NCBI GenBank assembly: GCA_027422505.1 | Contig: JAPQWV010000409.1 | Coordinates: 124,001 to 188,000, forward strand | From: Craterostigma plantagineum | Lineage: Eukaryota > Streptophyta > Magnoliopsida > Lamiales > Linderniaceae | Length of the DNA: 64,000 nt | Direction: 5' to 3' | Shown: positions 32,816-44,547 of the stretch, piece after piece | Position numbering within the stretch: position 1 is the first letter of the stretch | Layout of the letters: every line of letters starts with the position of its first letter | The notes under the pieces: model-generated | Databases searched by the model: none | Told to the model about the DNA's origin: nothing | The model's input: only the letters and a program-made list of their open reading frames with translations | Made by a program: the position numbers and the translations under genes

Positions 32816-33402
32816 ATGAGCACCTGCCAAGGAGATTGGATGTGCCAAGCATGCCAGCACATCAACTTCAAGAAAAGAGATTCTTGCCAGAGATGTACCT
32901 GTCCTAAATTTGCTACTGCTTCGGATATCGCATTCTACGGCAGTAATAATAATCGAACTGAGGTTTTGGCCGGAGATTGGTATTGCGCGGTTTTGAATTG
33001 TGGAGCCCACAACTACGCAAGCCGAGCTACTTGTTACAGGTGTGGTGGGCTGAAAACTGCTGTGCTCACCCCATTTCCTGGCTGTGAAGAAATACCAGGC
33101 TGGAAAAATGGCGACTGGTTTTGCACAAGGTTTTTTTTTTTTTTTTTAATGAATTGGGATTTTTGTTTCATCTTTCATCGTAGATCCAGATTTTTCATAT
33201 GCTCTAATTTGAGTTTTATGAATGGACACAGAATTGGATGTGGAATGCACAACTATGCTTGCAGAACAGAATGCTATAAATGCAAGAGTCCTAGGGATTA
33301 TGGTGAGAAGTGTTATATATTCAATCAACTACTTCAACTAATCACAACCGTTATTGGCTGCTTATATGGTGTTCTATTATATTGATAGGAGGAGCTATGT
33401 AA
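32816..33402 (+). CDS. RanBP2-type zinc finger protein, three fingers
   Basis: Small protein of 132 aa. Exons: 32816-33129, 33232-33302, 33389-33402. It consists almost only of three W-x-C type fingers: GDWMCQACQHINFKKRDSCQRC, in two pieces at residues 5-26; GDWYCAVLNCGAHNYASRATC with YRC; and GDWFCTRIGCGMHNYACRTEC with YKC, the last split by intron 1. Each has the W-C-x(2-4)-C...C-x2-C pattern of RanBP2 fingers, which can bind single-stranded RNA or ubiquitin. Exon 3 codes only for the final Gly-Ala-Met and stop. Without splicing of intron 1 the frame runs into a T-tract. Similar three-finger proteins occur across plants; their role is not known to me. Confidence 0.9.
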
Positions 33403-34099
33403 TCACGTTGTTAAGTGCTGCATGCGGAGAGAAAGCAGAGATCTATGGATCTCCTTCGCTATATATAACCAATCTTTCTTTCAATTGTCCTGGAAAATAT
33501 TGTTGTAGTTTAGATCTTCGATGATGTATTGGTTATGACCATCTCCCTCCATTCTTCAATAAGAGCAAATATATTACAAAAGATTTAAGCAGGTAGCCGT
33601 GACTATAAAATGATTTGATTATACAGAAGAAATTAACTAAAAAAATGTTCCCAGAATATCCATATGTTTATATCATTCATACGTACGTGCATTGTATGAG
33701 TGAGACAAGATTCCACGCAAGTAGTAAGTTTAGTGAGAGAAGCGATAGACTAATAATGAAGAGAAGATAAGAACCAGATGCTTGTGCTCTCCAATTATGA
33801 GCATCGAGTGAGTCAACATAATTCTTTACTTTTTTTTGTTTGATTGGGAGAGAGGAGAGAGAGATGTAAGAAGCATTCTTGGCGATGGCTAATCATCAAC
33901 AGAGAGCCATTTGCTCGAATGTCGATCTATTACCAGTTTACGTGCATGGATGCTTGTCAAGTTTCTTGAATTCAGACGATGTAAGCTTACCCAAAAAAGA
34001 AAAGGAAAAGGAAAAGGTATATAATATGGACATATTACCAATTCGCCCTCCAAATTTTGTTTCAATTTGCAAGCTTTTTTTTTGGGCGAGTGGAAGAAA
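33403..34099. other. Intergenic, zinc finger 3' flank and Nudix promoter
   Basis: No gene seen. A short open frame at 33879-34103 starting MAMANHQQ overlaps the Nudix leader and matches nothing. Confidence 0.4.
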
Positions 34100-36591
34100 A
34101 TGATAGGCAGCTGCAGTCGGCGCCATGTCCCCCACAGTCTCCTCCGCGGTGCTCCTCTCTTTCCGCCGCCGTCTGTTCAGAGGAGCAGATTGAAATTACC
34201 AGCTTACCCTTCTCGCGCTACCTTGTCATCGACGCATTCACCTACTTCATCCGACTTCACCTGGAACGACGTATTTGGGTCCCAACCTCTGCGAAGCGAC
34301 TCTTCTGACCTCCGAGGTTTCTTTGAAAAGGTGTACCTCTGCAACCGCAATCTGGTAATTCTTCTGAGACGAGTACGTATTTTGTGTTTTATGTGTGTGT
34401 GTGTGTGTGTTTTTTTTGGTAGTCTTATTTATTGATTTTACTTCAGGATAAACGAAGTGATTTCATCCCTTTTGTGATTGAAGGAGAGATCGTTGGCTAC
34501 GTTCACAATGAGTGAGTATTCGAATTCCTGTTTGGAGTTTAATTGTGTGAACTGAGAATCGTGTGCTAATTTGAATGATAGGAATGAGTATGAAGTTTGA
34601 TTAGACAGACAACTTCTCTAAGCCAAAGTAATGGCCAATTTTTGAGATTAGGCTGAGAAAACATTAAATTTACGTTAAATACCTTATGGTTGTTGAGATT
34701 CGATGTATTTTTTCGACGTGCTGATGTGAGAAACTGAAAGACGAAGCATGTTTGTTCTTCTTCAAGATGTCTTCGGTTGAGGAAACACTACTTTGTTACA
34801 CGAGCAGATTTGCTCAACATCTGAGGAGGCACAGAGACGTATTTACTTTCCCGCAAGACACGCACAACGCCAATGGTTTTGGGTTCCACATCTCATTGCA
34901 TCCCCTATTAAATGGATCGAATGAAAGGACGAAGGCTGTTGGAGACGTAATCAAGTCCTTCGATGAAGGCCTTATTCCAGGAATCCGAAATGAGGTATTC
35001 CTTGTTTCTGATGGGTTTTCTCAGTTTCTACTAATTGGAGAATGCTTAAAAAGGTTTAATTTAATCGCCTGGTTTGTGGAGTTTCTCATTGTAACTATTT
35101 GTTGTAGATAAGAAGAAAGGTTATAAGGGTTAGTTTAACTCTTTCTTTCTGCTACTTACAGCTGTACCCTGTCACATCTTCATTTGGAACACCAGAATAT
35201 TTCTCCCTGGAACGTGCGGCAGCGCCATACTTTGGGATAAAGGTCAGTAACACTATAAGTTTTCATCTTCATGGTTTATGGATCAGCTCAAAGTTTCCAG
35301 TATTTTTATGTATCCACTCTTTTTTAACTTTCTACTCAGAACCTACGGCTGCTCGCATATACTTCTAATCACTTTACTGATATATTATCAGGCTTATGGA
35401 GTCCATATTAATGGTTATGTTGAAAGAGATGGAGAGAAATTCTTATGGGTTGCAAAAAGAAGTAAATCAAAATCGACATATCCTGGGAAGCTCGATCATC
35501 TGGTTGCTGGAGGATTGGTATGGCTTCATCTTCTATACTGCTTTATAAGACTGAGGTTTGACTATAACTTCGTTCATTTAATTGAACATTAATCTACTGA
35601 TGAATAATATAGTTTACACCCTATCTGAGTTATACCAACATGTAAGTTCCTGATAGTATGCCACTATATGTTGGATCGATATTCTCACAAAATATATGTG
35701 CAGCCTCACGGGATTTCAAGCGAGGAGAACGTTATCAAGGAATGTGAAGAAGAAGCAGGAATAGCGAGATCTCTTTCAAGTTCGTAAGTTTCTATCGATT
35801 ATGTTTTCAAAGTTATATACAAGTGTTTAACAACGACGAATAAGCGTTGGAGTCAGTTTGCAAGGATTAATAATTCCATATCCATTTATTGAAAGCTTTT
35901 GTAATGCTGAGGTATTAGCTTACGGAATACATTTTGCTCTAAATTTGTTGACTCAGGGCTACGGCAGTTGGAGCCGTGTCTTATATGGACATCAATGGGT
36001 TTCGATTAAAGAGAGACGTTCTTTTCTGTTACGATCTAAAGCTTCCCGAAGACTTTGTTCCTAAGAATGAGGGTACGACAGTTAAATCTCTTTCCTATTC
36101 GAAATAATTTAAGGCACAATAAGACACACTTTGTTCCTAAGCTTGAAATTTTTTCACCAGTTTATAAGTTATCTCAACACATCCTCCTTTTTCTTGTCTT
36201 TGGGACAGATGGAGAGGTCGAAAGCTTTAAACTGATACCAGTTACACATGTCGCGAATATACTAAGGAGCACCCAACTATACAAGGACAATTGCAACCTC
36301 GTAATCATCGATTTCCTCTTTCGCCACGGGTACGCTATGATGTTGTTTTTTTAACTTCAATCATTGTTTTTTGTCGAATTGCCAGTGAACTGCGAATGAA
36401 TATGACATTAACATAAACCGTGTTAAGAATGGGTTTGCATGCATGGGCAAAACAATCTAAGTTTTGTTATCTGCCAAGTGCAACTGAGTTCGTTCGTTCT
36501 CGTCTGGATAATTTTTTGCAGTTACATAAAGCCAGAAGCTTTAGGATATCTGAAGCTATTACAGAGTCTGAGGAGCGGAGATTGCACCTAA
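34100..36591 (+). CDS. NUDT20: Nudix hydrolase with DUF4743, chloroplast (NUDT20-like)
   Basis: Thiamine-pyrophosphate-related Nudix hydrolase family. Nine exons: 34100-34354, 34447-34511, 34808-34994, 35162-35242, 35392-35517, 35704-35783, 35957-36072, 36209-36329, 36522-36591; all phases close, 366 aa. The N-terminal ~45 residues are Ser/Arg/Pro-rich with few acidic residues, like a plastid transit peptide. DUF4743 region: RGFFEKVYLCNRNL, FIPFVIEGEIVGYVH, FAQHLRRHRDVFTF. Nudix part: YGVHINGYVERDGEKFLWVAKRS, KLDHLVAGGLPHGISSEENV, IKECEEEAGI (Nudix box with Lys for the usual Arg), SYMDINGFRLKRDVLFCYDL. Start chosen at MIGSCSRR because the next upstream frame start is non-ATG. Fusarium and yeast relatives act on thiamine derivatives; the plant substrate is uncertain. 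Confidence 0.92.
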
Positions 36592-38308
36592 CCTTATGAT
36601 GTGCTTGTCTGCAAGGGCCAATGTTTAGTAGGTAAAAAAGGATGGGGCTTTAAGAAAACGTTTGTGAAGGAAAAAAGAAATCTACGAACAAACAATGATG
36701 TGTTGGACCGAATACGTCGAACCCATATGATTTTTCAGTTGGAAAGATACGAAATTGAATTGTTTTGGAATTTTAGCTATTATTGTCCATCCATATCCAT
36801 AGTGCGTGGGCTAAATATAAAAAGAATAATTTCCCCAAAAAAGACATGGGATGGCGCGAGGGATGGCTCGTGTAGGCCCCTTAATAGAGCCAATGAACGT
36901 GGGCTGTGTTTTATTGTGGTCACCTCACCGACTCACACCCACTTTTAAAAGAATAAGAATCGCCAAAAATTTCAAATCGCATAATGTAAGATTTTTGAAT
37001 GGACCCGAAAAGTCCAATTCAATACAGTTTAATCTTTGACGACGATATGATAATATTAATAGTAAACCTTATCATCCCATAGCAAACCCCCAATTCTAGG
37101 TCCACTTTGAATTATTGGTTCAAGCCCAATTCGGTTTTCTCTCTCCTCTCTCCAATTCGTCCTTTCTCTCTCTTTCTCTCTGCGAAACCTAGATCTGAGA
37201 TCTGGGAATCGGCTCGCTTGGTTTGGCCTTCTTGATTCGATTCAAGGACCCGTTTCACCCAGCTGGATTTCTTGAAGTAAGCACTTGTTGGTTTGATGAT
37301 GTTGATTCCGTTTTTCTTTTTTCTGGAATATATCTGTTAGAGTTCCCTGTATATTTCAGTTTCTTTCAAGGGAGATCTTTTGAGTCTGTTGTTGTATTTT
37401 ATGCTCTCAAGTAGAGATCCGTGGGCGTGTTCTTGATGATTACTTCTTTTTTTTTTTCTTTTCAAAAGGGAGATCTGTAAGCCTGTTTTACGTGTTTTCT
37501 GCTTTTAAAGAGAGATCTGTAAGCATGGTATAGTTTTTCTTTCTTTTTTTTTTCTTTTGACCTTGAAAGATATTTTAAGCCTGCTACCAGAAGTTCAAGT
37601 ATTTTGAGAGTTTTTATCTTTCGTAGTGGGTGATTTTGCTTCAGATTTTGTTGTCAAGATATGTTAAATTTATTGTCTGAATCTACCATAAGCAAGTGAT
37701 GTTCCGAATGTTCTGAATTTCCAACTTTCTTCTTTGGGTGGCTTATCATCAATGAAGTCAAAACCGATAAACTCCTGCTAGCCGATTTGATTGGCTGGGT
37801 TCAAACTTTTATGCATTTTATAGCTGATACTTGCGTCAACTATCTGGTATTAGCGTGGCTGGTCCATTGGGTCTGGGCCAGCTTAACAAATGTTGCCAAA
37901 CAATGCCCAAATATTTTATTCATTGCGGTTAGCCACTTATAACAAGTTCAGGATATATTGGCCCTGTAGTTTAATCGCGCAGATATTTATGATATGGGCT
38001 GCAAGCGTTAGCAATCAAAAGGACGTCTAACAGAGACGAGAGCCAAACGGTTCTGTTGTTTGTCCTAAAACGAATCTGTTTACATTCTTTGGCTTAGTTT
38101 TCTTCCCGCGTCACACTTGTTTTCTCTTTCTTTTTTTTTTTTAAAAGCCGAAGTTGATTATGCAGTGAGGGGATGTATCTTCCCTGTGATTCTTGCTATA
38201 TGATCTGTGTTGATTGTTCAGTTAGTTAACCAATCATGCTCATTTTGCTTGGCTGACTAACTCTATATTGCAGAAAACTGTAATCACCATACTCTGTCCT
38301 TTCTCGAC
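36592..38308 (+). other. DAYSLEEPER promoter, 5' exon and 5' UTR intron
   Basis: 36592-37130 is intergenic with no gene. The leader probably starts in the CT-rich stretch near 37140-37190. A GT-AG intron in the 5' untranslated region runs 37277-38273 (TTGAA|GTAAGC to TTGCAG|AAAACTG), 35 bases before the start codon. No ORF inside it is supported. Confidence 0.6.
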
Positions 38309-40390
38309 ATGGAGATGCAAACACCCGAACCAGTCACCAATAACGAGCTCGCGTCCATGGAGGAGACTCAGCCCATTTACTCAGATATGCAGCTTGACAT
38401 TTATGAGCCTCAGTCATTTGACACAGAGCCTCAGCCCGTAGAAGAAACACAACCTGTGAGGCGTAGAAAGAAGAAGTCAATGGTGTGGGAACACTTCACC
38501 ATAGAGAATGTCGGTGGTAATTGTCGGAGAGCGTACTGTAACCAATGCAAGCAATCATTTGCTTACAGCACGGGTTCTAAGGTAGCTGGCACGAGCCATC
38601 TCAAGCGCCACATAGCAAAAGGGACTTGCCCCGTGGTCTTGCGTAATCAAGAAAACGCTCTAACTGGTCCTGACAGTGCACCTCCAAAGATGATTACCTT
38701 TTCTGATACGCCCAAAAGACACTACCGAAAAGCCAGTATACCTTTCGTCGCTTTTGATGCTGACCGTTGCAGGCACGAGATTGCTAAGATGATGATTATG
38801 CATGACTACCAACTTCACATGGTCGAGCATCCTGGGTTTTTGTCCTTTGTTCAGAGTTTGCAGCCTCAGTTCGATATGGTGAGCTTTAATACCGTGCAAG
38901 GGGATTGCGTGGCAACTTATCTCAAGGAAAAACAGAGTATTCAGAAGGTGATTGAGAAGATTCCTGGTAGGGTCTGTCTTACGTTGGATCTATGGTCTTC
39001 TTCCTATTCTGTTGGGTACATGTTTGTGAGCGGGCAGTTCATTGACAGTGAGTGGAAGATGCATCGTAAGCTTCTTAGTGTGATCATGGAACCAAATCCT
39101 GATACCGATACTGCTTTTAGCCACTCTGTTGCCGCTTGCCTGTCCGATTGGAGCATGGACAGGAAGTTATTCTCTGTCACGATCAATCAACAGTTGAGCG
39201 AAGCTGCAGTTGATAACTTGAGAGCTCTGCTTTCTGTTAACAACGCCTCGGTGCTCAATGGTCAGCTGCTTATTGGCAATTGCCTCGCCCGTTCCCTGAG
39301 TGGAATCGTCCAAGTTGCATTAGCTTCTGTTGATGGCATTGTTCAGAAAGTCCGAGACAGCGTGAAGTACGTGAAGACATCAGAGTCCCGAGAGGAAAAG
39401 TTTCTCGAGCTCAAACATACCCTTCAAGTCCCTAGCACCAAGAGTCTGGCCATCGACGATCAAACAAAGTGGAACACTACATACGAAATGTTGCTGGCTG
39501 CAGCAGAATTGAAGGAAGTCTTCTCTTGTTTAGATGCTTCTGACCCTGATTACAAGGATGCACCTTCGGCTGAAGATTGGCAGCAAATCAATACTCTCTG
39601 CACCTATCTGAAGCCACTCTTTGACACTGCCAAGCTTCTGTTGTTGCCGGGCACTCGTACCACAGACATCTTCTTCCATGAAGCGTGGAAGATTCAGTTG
39701 GAACTCTCCCGCGCAGCATCTGGCGAAGACCCCTTCCTCAGCAACTTGACTAAGGTCATGCAGGAGAAGTTCGACGAGTACTGGAAAAGCTGCTGTTACA
39801 TTCTTGCTATTGCCGTGGTCATGGATCCACGCTTCAAAATGAAGCTCGTCGAGTTCAGTTTCTCAAAGATTTACGGAGATGAGTCTGCCAAGTATGTCAA
39901 GATAGTCAACGAAGGGATACACGAGCTGTTCCTCGAGTACTCAAAGGTGGCTTTCGATGAGGAGGAAGCAAGCAAGGCAGCTCTGAAATCAGAGAATCCC
40001 GAAGGAGAGAGCAACGGCGCAGGCCTGATGGATTTCGACGCTTACATGATGGAGACGAAGAGCCAAGAATCGAAGTCTGAGTTGGACCAATACCTCGAGG
40101 AGTCTCTTCTGCCACGTGTGCACGAGTTTGATGTGGTGGGTTGGTGGAAGCTGAACAGAACGAAGTATCCTACTCTTTCGAAGATGGCTAGAGACGTGCT
40201 TTCCATCCCTGTGTGTACCGTTGCTGCAGATTCTGTGTTTGATACGAAGAGGAAGGAGATGGATAGCTATAGGTGCTCTCTTCGACCTGAGACGGTGGAG
40301 GCCCTCATATGTGCCAAAGATTGGCTTTATTCGGACAACGGCAAAGATGCTTCGGGCCCACCTAGTGCCAAGATGGAGGTACCAATCTAG
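38309..40390 (+). CDS. DAYSLEEPER: DAYSLEEPER, domesticated hAT transposase
   Basis: Essential plant DNA-binding protein derived from a hAT transposase. The coding sequence is one exon of 693 aa (Arabidopsis protein ~696), with an intron in the leader as in relatives. Residues 58-107 form a BED zinc finger (MVWEHFTIENVGGNCRRAYC, then CNQC and HLKRH; C77, C80, H97, H101). The transposase-like core keeps VCLTLDLWSS and DDQTKWNTTYEMLLAA. The position expected to hold the second catalytic Asp reads SVTINQQLSE, so it is Asn. The C-terminal hAT dimerisation domain is complete: WWKLNRTKYPTLSKMARDVL, SIPVCTVAADSVFD, YRCSLRPETVEALICAKDWL. No terminal inverted repeats flank the gene, in line with a host gene rather than a live transposon. 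Confidence 0.97.
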   Translation: MEMQTPEPVTNNELASMEETQPIYSDMQLDIYEPQSFDTEPQPVEETQPVRRRKKKSMVWEHFTIENVGGNCRRAYCNQCKQSFAYSTGSKVAGTSHLKRHIAKGTCPVVLRNQENALTGPDSAPPKMITFSDTPKRHYRKASIPFVAFDADRCRHEIAKMMIMHDYQLHMVEHPGFLSFVQSLQPQFDMVSFNTVQGDCVATYLKEKQSIQKVIEKIPGRVCLTLDLWSSSYSVGYMFVSGQFIDSEWKMHRKLLSVIMEPNPDTDTAFSHSVAACLSDWSMDRKLFSVTINQQLSEAAVDNLRALLSVNNASVLNGQLLIGNCLARSLSGIVQVALASVDGIVQKVRDSVKYVKTSESREEKFLELKHTLQVPSTKSLAIDDQTKWNTTYEMLLAAAELKEVFSCLDASDPDYKDAPSAEDWQQINTLCTYLKPLFDTAKLLLLPGTRTTDIFFHEAWKIQLELSRAASGEDPFLSNLTKVMQEKFDEYWKSCCYILAIAVVMDPRFKMKLVEFSFSKIYGDESAKYVKIVNEGIHELFLEYSKVAFDEEEASKAALKSENPEGESNGAGLMDFDAYMMETKSQESKSELDQYLEESLLPRVHEFDVVGWWKLNRTKYPTLSKMARDVLSIPVCTVAADSVFDTKRKEMDSYRCSLRPETVEALICAKDWLYSDNGKDASGPPSAKMEVPI

Positions 40391-41167
40391 GTTTTGTTGA
40401 TCTTTGCTTTGCTAATTGCTAGTGGGTAGGTTTTATTTAGGGCTGGTTTTTTTTTTCTGTTGTGTAATAATATAGTCTTTGTTTGATCTTGAATTATCTC
40501 TCTGTAAGATGGTGGTAGAACGCTTTTCATTTGGTCGTTGTGAGTCGGGATTTAAGTTTCTTCTTCTGCATCCAATGTGATCGTTTGAGTATTTCATATT
40601 CATCGTTTTATTTTTATATAGTAGTGGGTTAATTTGTTAACTACAAAAGGACATGTGTGAACTGAACCGATGTAATTATAAATTCGGGCCGAACCTCTCA
40701 AGATCCATCACAATGGTATCCGAATCATCTAATGTACATTATTCCCATTTTCAATTTCAGATATGCCGTGCATGAATGAGTTGACCAGTTTCTGGGGTGT
40801 CTGCGCACGTATGTATGGCATGGCACGTACAGTAATTTTATTTAAATATCCATCCATATATCAGAATTACTATATATTTAATTGCAACTGTAGTATGTGG
40901 TCGGGTCTTCGTACTTGGGAATGAGCTGCCTCGTACTGCAAGTTAGAGAAGTTGATGTTCGTGTTCATAATGTCCACACACACACACACATACAGACGCA
41001 TGAAAGCAAACAATGTAATAATAAACCCATACCCGACGTAGGGACCTTAACCCGGAAATAACGGGTTGTTACATGTCATCTTGTGTGGGTCACACTCACA
41101 TGCCACCATGTGAAAAAAAGGACTCACTCATCACACCCACTAATTCATTAATTTAATTAATTAAATC

Positions 41168-41244
<77 letters not shown>

Positions 41245-41615
41245 GATTCACTTTGCCTTAATTAAATAATTAGCTGTCGTTGCGTTGCCTAACAACCTAA
41301 AAGAGAAGCAATTAGCCCTAGCTGTCATCGTGATTAACGCCACCTAATTAGTGTGCTTCATCAAGATAATGTTTTTCCTTTACTTTCTAGAATATAATAT
41401 ATATATATATAAATATAAATATCTCATTCAACCGTTGGATCTACTAGCAAGGGCTTGATCCGAGCTGCCCGCATGATGATGATACAGTACATACATATAA
41501 TTAATTATTATATTGGCGTATATATATATTAGTACTACTCTTTGGCTTTTGAATAGGCCAATATTCTTCTCGGGATTGGTGGTGGAAAAGGCTTTCATTC
41601 ACAGCTTTCTCCTAC
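40391..41615. other. DAYSLEEPER 3' flank and MIR396 upstream region
   Basis: No coding gene. Holds the (CT)n tract described separately and a small CA repeat near 40977-40990. TATA-rich DNA leads into the MIR396 promoter. Confidence 0.45.
41173..41239. repeat. (CT)n microsatellite
   Basis: About 33 uninterrupted CT dinucleotides, 440 bp upstream of the MIR396 TATA box. Confidence 0.95.
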
Positions 41616-41623
41616 TATATATA
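41616..41623 (+). promoter_or_regulatory. Candidate TATA box for MIR396
   Basis: TATATATA followed 30 bp on by CT-rich sequence, placing a likely start near 41650 and about 225 nt of primary transcript before the hairpin. Position-based inference. Confidence 0.45.
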
Positions 41624-41875
41624 CACCCTTCTACTACTCATCCTCTTCTTCTATACCTAAACCTAACACTTTTACGAGTTTTAGCTGTCTCAATCTTTTT
41701 AATGTGTTCTCATAGTATAGCCTAGCATATTGCCTTCTTCTCTCTCCTTTTCTTTTTCTTTTTCGATCTGTTAAAAATAATCGAACACAGTGTGGTGTAA
41801 GTATGTAATTACGCGGGCTTGATGTAGAGAGATAACCGCTTTCAACAAACCCTAGCGTCGAGATCAAGAATTGAT

Positions 41876-41995
41876 GAGTCTATTCTTATTCTTCCACATG
41901 CTTTCTTGAACTGTGAACTGCTGCAATAGATCGCCGTACGCCCACGAGTCACAGTTTCAGTTCAATAAAGCTGTGGGAAGATAAGTGAAGAACTC
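41876..41995 (+). ncRNA. MIR396: MIR396 precursor, variant 5p with one extra U
   Basis: miR396 represses GROWTH-REGULATING FACTOR mRNAs. The 3p strand at 41960-41980 equals my recollection of miR396a-3p over all 21 nt (starts GTTCAATAAAG, ends CTGTGGGAAG). The 5p strand at 41892-41913 reads TTCCACA, an extra T at 41899, then GCTTTCTTGAACTG; without that T it is canonical miR396a-5p. By hand the arms pair across the whole duplex with the extra T as a one-sided bulge and a single mismatch. The stem continues outward (CTTAT with ATAAG, GAGT with ACTC) and inward (TTGAACTG with CAGTTCAA). The hairpin is about 120 nt. No protein gene overlaps. MIRNA family is firm; processing to 22 nt is inference. 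Confidence 0.9.
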
Positions 41996-42000
41996 AAAAG

Positions 42001-43220
42001 ATATATGCACGCGGCGGTTAGACGGGTATTATATTTAGTTGATTATCTGTTAGTATACTTATATAATTTCGATGTTAATTTGGTATTAATCTTCTGACCT
42101 CCACTAGGTAATCCATTCCTTCAATATATCTTTGTCTGGCAGTTCATATGTTTTCCTTGATTCGCTGCAACAAAATTTATACATAAAGATTCGTTTTTTG
42201 ATGATTGGATTAATTGAATCATTCTTCTTTGGCTTTCTCGGCACTTCAACTTGGGTAGTTGGGATGAAAAAAATCACCATCAGATATTTGGTTTATGATA
42301 ATTATAATGATACAAGACCAGATCTGATGGCTAAATATACATCTGGAAAAATGTCTTGTTAGTGTAAATCTTGTGAAAGAAAGAAATGTTATGAATGAAT
42401 TGTCTTGCTCTGATGAACTCTTATGGTTCTGCACCACATTATCTGCAGAGATAAGAGAACGCCTATCTCCCTAATCTATCTGTCTATCCAATCTACAGTA
42501 TTGCTTTAGTTGTATTGTATGAGATCTCTTACATAATTCAACCGTACCACTACAGAAAATCCAAACAATTTCCCATAATGTAAGATCAGTACTTGCTAGC
42601 TAGTCGTTATACCGTGAATGGTGGGGACTGAGGAGAATTCCCCTATTAATAAATAGTGAAGTTGTTTGTGTAGTTTATTGCAGATCTGAAGTCTTTTATT
42701 ACATATATTTATGAAACTTCTTGCCTTTCGTCAATTATCGCTGGCTCTTTGTGTTTATTATATAATCTCCAAACGATATAATTTTATACGTAACTCGCTT
42801 TCTATTGGTGTATTTGATAGGTCTTACGAATCGGACGAACAAGCAATTAATAATTGAAAGGCAACATTAAATTAAGTTTTCAATAATATTTTTGAGCTGT
42901 GTAGAGACTGTAGATGCGTAATAGTAAATGGACCACATGTACATTATGTATACATATTTACTTGTGCACCCATTAACTCTCCTTAAATTCGTTTACATGT
43001 ATTAGGTAGAAAAAAACAAGTGATGGCCTTTTCACAAACAATGAAGGAAAAACTAGGGTTTTTTGTTACCCTACAACGGTAAAAACGACGTGCCACTTTA
43101 GCTTAGGTTAGCTACAACACTACAAAAAATGTTTTTGTCTTACACTAAGGTTGTCGAGAATGAAGATCAAGAAACCCAATATTCTTGTCTACATATTGGA
43201 AGGTGCAACCATTCATTATA

Positions 43221-43251
<31 letters not shown>

Positions 43252-44547
43252 TCATATGCATAGCATATTGTTTCGTGTGTGTGTAAATAATTGTAGTGTA
43301 TGTCTCGTTAGTTCAACCTTGCAGTGTTAATGTACAATGTTTGAATATCTTATTATAGGGACGGACGTGTATTATACAAATATATAAGTATATGCTCCAC
43401 TTCTCGTTCTTGGCTTTATTACCACAATGAAGACGACTTGATATGATTCAGTCCTACAAAGCGGTCCTAGCTAGTATCTAGAGATATTATTTGTGGGATT
43501 TTTATTAGTAAGGAACCTAGATGATTCGAATCAAATAAAAGTGATAAAATTTAGAATTATAAAAACAAAGAAATGGAATTTTTTATGATATAAAGAAAAA
43601 GACGTCTTATCGTGATGAGCTACCAAATATTGACCGCCTCTTTGTCATTTAATAGTAAAGAAAATTAAAAGTGGAAACACGAAAAGACATGAAATGATCT
43701 CTTCCCGATCTACTTGTCTTTGGAAATAAATGGAACTCTATTTAATTCTTTTTATCAACTAATAATGAGAAATTAGATTAATTACGTAATATTTAAATTC
43801 AATTGTGATAACTCATGACCGTTTACAGATGGGCCACTAAACCTTAACGTGAAATAACGATAAAGATTCCCTATGTCAAGTCCGTTCATTACAAGTTGAG
43901 GCATGGATAGTCATCAAAAGGGACATTTTAACCTATTGATATATTTTATATTAGAACTTCAGAAAAAATCGAGCTCATCTTATCATGTTATAGGCAGAAG
44001 ATATTTTCTCTATCATATCTTTTAGCAATTAAAACTTATGATTTTTGTTTTCTTTATCATGCTATTATACGCAAAACGTATGTCGCATATGTTCCTTATT
44101 GGGCTTTTGAGCCCAAAGTTTCTCTCCATTAAATTCTGGCAGCTTCCTATTGGGCTGTACGGCCCACAGTTAATTGGACCCAAAGTTGATCTCTTCCCAA
44201 CTGTTTTCCATAACATTTGACTTTAAAAAAGAAAAAAGTCTAAAACCCTGAAATTATTTCCTCACGTAAGAGAAATGAGCGAAGAGAAACAAACAGGCGA
44301 AAAACAAGGAAAAAAGGAATCGAAACTCATCAATAAATGAACCTTACCTCACCGATCGAATTACATCATCTCCAAATCCGACGACAAACCATATTCATAC
44401 GCGTTTGTTCATCAGTGATGTCTCTGCTATGCAAGTGTCCGCATGCATGGATGCCCAAAGGAGCAATAAATTCCACCTCGCTACGTCTCTCGGTACACCA
44501 AACGAAAGAAAGACGAAAAGCAACTAAATCGATCGATTTAGGTGGAG
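42001..44547. other. Gene-poor intergenic region
   Basis: About 2.5 kb of AT-rich DNA with no supported gene. It includes a (TA)n tract at 43225-43251 and a weak pair of CACTACAA-type ends (see rejected items). GGGCT/GCCCA words cluster at 44100-44175. From about 44270 the RING-CH gene leader begins. Confidence 0.4.
43225..43251. repeat. (TA)n microsatellite
   Basis: About 13 TA dinucleotides in the gene-poor interval. Confidence 0.9.

Noticed and set aside
43117..43298. Small CACTA-type element (CACTACAAAAAATG ... TTGTAGTG)
   Set aside because: Only eight terminal bases match, there is no 3-bp target duplication, and such words are expected in AT-rich DNA.
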